A DNA stretch of 64,000 nt from Capsaspora owczarzaki ATCC 30864 (lineage: Eukaryota; Opisthokonta; Filasterea), in assembly GCF_000151315.2 (NCBI RefSeq), contig NW_011887304.1, forward strand, positions 376,444-440,443. Direction: 5' to 3'. Positions 61,839 to 64,000 of the stretch are shown in pieces. Every line of letters starts with the position of its first letter. Position 1 is the first letter of the stretch. The notes under the pieces are model-generated. The model searched no databases. It was not told where the DNA came from and worked only from the letters and a program-made list of their open reading frames with translations. The translations under genes were made by a program, and so were the position numbers.

Positions 61839-63622
61839 ATGTCGTCCTCCGACGCCGCCGCCTCGTCTTCTGACGCCAATGCAACTGCAATGCAGATCGA
61901 CGCTGCCACTGAAGCCGCGCCGCCGACGCCGACCATCACCGAGGTCTCCTCGGCCAAGTGCTTTGGTGGCGTGGTCAAGCAGTTCAAGCATCGCAGCGCA
62001 GTGCTCGACTGCGACATGACCTTCGTCGTCTTCCTCCCTGCAGCTGCACGCGTCATTGACGTCGCAAACAAGGAACGCAACCCGCAGGACGTCCCTGCGC
62101 TCTACTGGCTCTCTGGTAAAGACCGAACGCTCAAAAGGCTCAAAAGGCTCAGACAGTGTTAGAAAGCTCAGAAAAGCTCAGAAAAGCTCATATATATGTG
62201 GAAGTGGACAAGGTCTCGCTCAGACAATGAATCCTTCTCTATTGCGCAGAGCTGGTTGAGGCGCTCGTCGCTGCTCACAATCTGTCACTGACCGGATTTT
62301 GTTCCAAATCACTCTTCACTCTTGCTGTACTGTGCTAGGATTGACTTGCAATGATCAGAACTTTATTACCAAGGCAGGAGCTCAGCGCGCGGCTGCCAAG
62401 CACGACATCATCCTCGTCTGCCCGGACACTTCCCCTCGTAAAACAAACGCAAAGACGGTGCATTCGCCGCTCATAGAGATGCTCCCCCCCCCCCATTTGC
62501 GTGTGTGTTATGTGCTGTAATGTTGACTCTTTCATTTTTGGTCCTGGTTTTGTGCGCTCACGTTTAGGTGGATGCAACATTCCCGGTGAAACCGATTCGT
62601 GGGACTTTGGTGCAGGTTGGTGAACTGATATGATTCTGACGTTCGTGACAACGTGCACGCATGTAGAGCCGTGTGAGGTGGGCACTGACGAAATCTTGTG
62701 AAATCGTGGGCTCGCTCAGGCGCCGGATTTTATGTGGACGCGACCGAGGACAAGTGGAGCAAACACTACAACATGTACACTTACATCACTGCCGAGCTGC
62801 AGGCCATCGTGGAAGAGAACTTTAACGTCAACCCAGAGAGGCAATCCATTTTCGGCCACAGGTAAACCAGAGGATTTTTGGGCGCGTAACGTTTGAGCGT
62901 ACCGTAGCGGCGTAACTTGTGTAAAACTGATCTGTTTGTTGTGGATTTGCTTTGCTTACTTAAAGCATGGGAGGTCATGGCGCTCTGATTTGCGCCCTGA
63001 AAAACCCTGGCATGTACAAGGTAAGGCTTCGCGCACTCCGCAGGGTTTGTGACTGCCGCTTAACTCACCCTTGCTGCAACTTGCAGTCTGTCTCCGCATT
63101 CGCACCAATTTGCCACCCGACTCAATGCCCGTGGGGCACCAAGGCCTTCTCGGGTTATTTGGGTGCCGACAAGGAAACCTGGAAGGTCGGGGTCACTGCT
63201 ATTTGCTACTGCTGCTTCGTTGCTTGTGCTGCGGCCATGCGTCGCTCATCCACGCTTGCATGCCTTGCTGTTGGGTCCTTGTAGGAGTGGGATGCTACGC
63301 TTTTGACCGAATCGTACAACGGACCCCGAATGGAGGTTCTGATTGACCAGGTACGATGTGTGCAAATGCCCATCTGTCGCTTTTTTATATTTATACATTA
63401 GCGGTTTACATCCACTCATCGCGCCGCTACCCTTGACAGGGCACCGATGACAAGTGGTACAATGAGAAGCAGCTTCAACCGGAGCCGTTTGTGGCAGCTT
63501 GTGCGCAAAACGGCATTGCTGTCTTGCTGAGAAAGCAGGCTGGCTACGACCACGGGTACTACTTTATTGCCACGTTCATTGACAGCCACATTGAGCACCA
63601 CGCTCGCTTCCTCAAGAATTAA
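61839..63622 (+). CDS. ESD: S-formylglutathione hydrolase (esterase D)
   Basis: Eight exons: 61839-62115, 62339-62437, 62568-62615, 62720-62861, 62966-63020, 63087-63185, 63285-63350, 63440-63622, all in phase, giving 322 residues. After a 40-residue Ser/Ala-rich N-terminal extension the chain aligns with human [74 protein letters not shown], the nucleophile elbow [47 protein letters not shown] with the triad Asp and [13 protein letters not shown] with the triad His. It hydrolyses S-formylglutathione to formate and glutathione, the last step of glutathione-dependent formaldehyde detoxification, in the cytosol. The codon of the catalytic Ser is split by an intron (62862-62965). The N-terminal extension is longer than in animals; an in-frame ATG 27 bases upstream also exists. 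Confidence 0.95.
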
Positions 63623-63927
63623 TTGGAAGGAACATGCTCCACTTTGATGGGACGCCGTGCCTTTGTGTCTCTCCGCTCTTCTCGTTTCGATAAACTGCGC
63701 GTGGGTGGATGGAAAAAATACAAAACCACTTTTTTTTTTTTTTCCCGGTGTTCTTCAGAAACAGCATCACAAAGCATCACCACACCCAAACCACAACTAT
63801 CAACGCATGCACGAGAGAGATATCAGCCGGCAACTCGACGAAAGACAGCGACAGCAAAAATAATGAAATATCAAGACAAAAAAAAAAAACAGCAACAACA
63901 GCTATCAGCTCCGTCATGGCGCAGCTT
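63623..63927. other. 3' flank of the S-formylglutathione hydrolase gene
   Basis: About 300 bases with T and A runs. It contains the 3' UTR of the hydrolase and possibly the 3' UTR of a minus-strand gene entering from the right. No gene seen. Confidence 0.4.
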
Positions 63928-64000
63928 TCAGAAAAGGGACACAGATGATGTGCGCGAGCCCATGCCACTCGACGAACTGGACGAGAACGAGTGCCAGTCG
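63928..64000 (-). CDS. Possible C-terminal tail of a gene entering from the right
   Basis: On the minus strand the last 73 bases read DWHSFSSSSSSGMGSRTSSV followed by SLF and a stop. The poly-Ser composition resembles tails of genes in this window, and a convergent arrangement with the hydrolase would be normal. Too short to identify or prove. Confidence 0.25.
   Translation of the reverse strand, partial: DWHSFSSSSSSGMGSRTSSVSLF

Overview
This window looks like nuclear DNA from a unicellular relative of animals (a holozoan protist). A filasterean such as Capsaspora is my best guess, but I could not test that. The evidence is compact, intron-bearing genes with short GT-AG introns, A/T homopolymer runs in introns and flanks, proteins rich in poly-Q, poly-A and poly-S, and an opisthokont gene set (CDV3-like, LST2-like, TAF1 with a bromodomain, haspin, kinesin-6, type II PI4-kinase). 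I saw no bacterial operons, CRISPR arrays, rRNA, mobile elements or viral remnants. All splice models were built by eye from splice sites, reading phase and protein-family similarity. In every complete multi-exon model given here the exons add up to an intact frame.

Layout: 1-3884 (+) IPI1/TEX10, 5' truncated. 4109-9350 (-) a diacylglycerol kinase fused to an RdgB/lipin-type LNS2 domain. 9838-12639 (-) an Asteroid/FAM120-like PIN nuclease-fold protein. 13593-15214 (+) CDV3-like. 15628-18165 (+) a low-complexity protein with a possible Btz (CASC3) motif. 18516-21580 (-) a TUL1/FLY-type transmembrane RING E3. 21950-26338 (-) kinesin-6 (KIF20-like). 27069-27992 (-) an orphan. 28247-31602 (+) poly(A) polymerase. 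32208-33636 (-) a Z-alpha (Z-DNA/Z-RNA binding) protein with an unknown C-terminal half. 33961-36351 (-) ABHD1/3-type hydrolase. 36498-40706 (-) haspin kinase. 41148-42945 (+) LST2-like protein without FYVE. A run of N lies at 43152-43259. 43121-44293 (-) a small single-pass membrane protein with YxxP tyrosine motifs, its end in the gap. 45925-51764 (+) TAF1. 52141-54636 (+) cytosolic 5'-nucleotidase family. 54913-58771 (+) type II PI 4-kinase. 59110-60331 (+) a multi-pass membrane protein. 60464-61481 (-) TMA16. 61839-63622 (+) S-formylglutathione hydrolase. The far right end may hold the tail of another minus-strand gene.

Themes: lipid signalling and trafficking (DGK-LNS2, PI4K2, LST2-like, ABHD), mRNA biology (poly(A) polymerase, possible Btz protein, Asteroid-like, CDV3-like, Z-alpha protein), 60S ribosome assembly (IPI1, TMA16), and mitosis (haspin and kinesin-6, both tied in animals to positioning the chromosomal passenger complex). 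Nothing suggests these form an operon-like system; the clustering is probably chance. The most novel items are the DGK-LNS2 fusion, which carries a lipid kinase and an apparently complete HAD phosphatase motif set in one chain; the Z-alpha protein; and the YxxP-tailed membrane protein.
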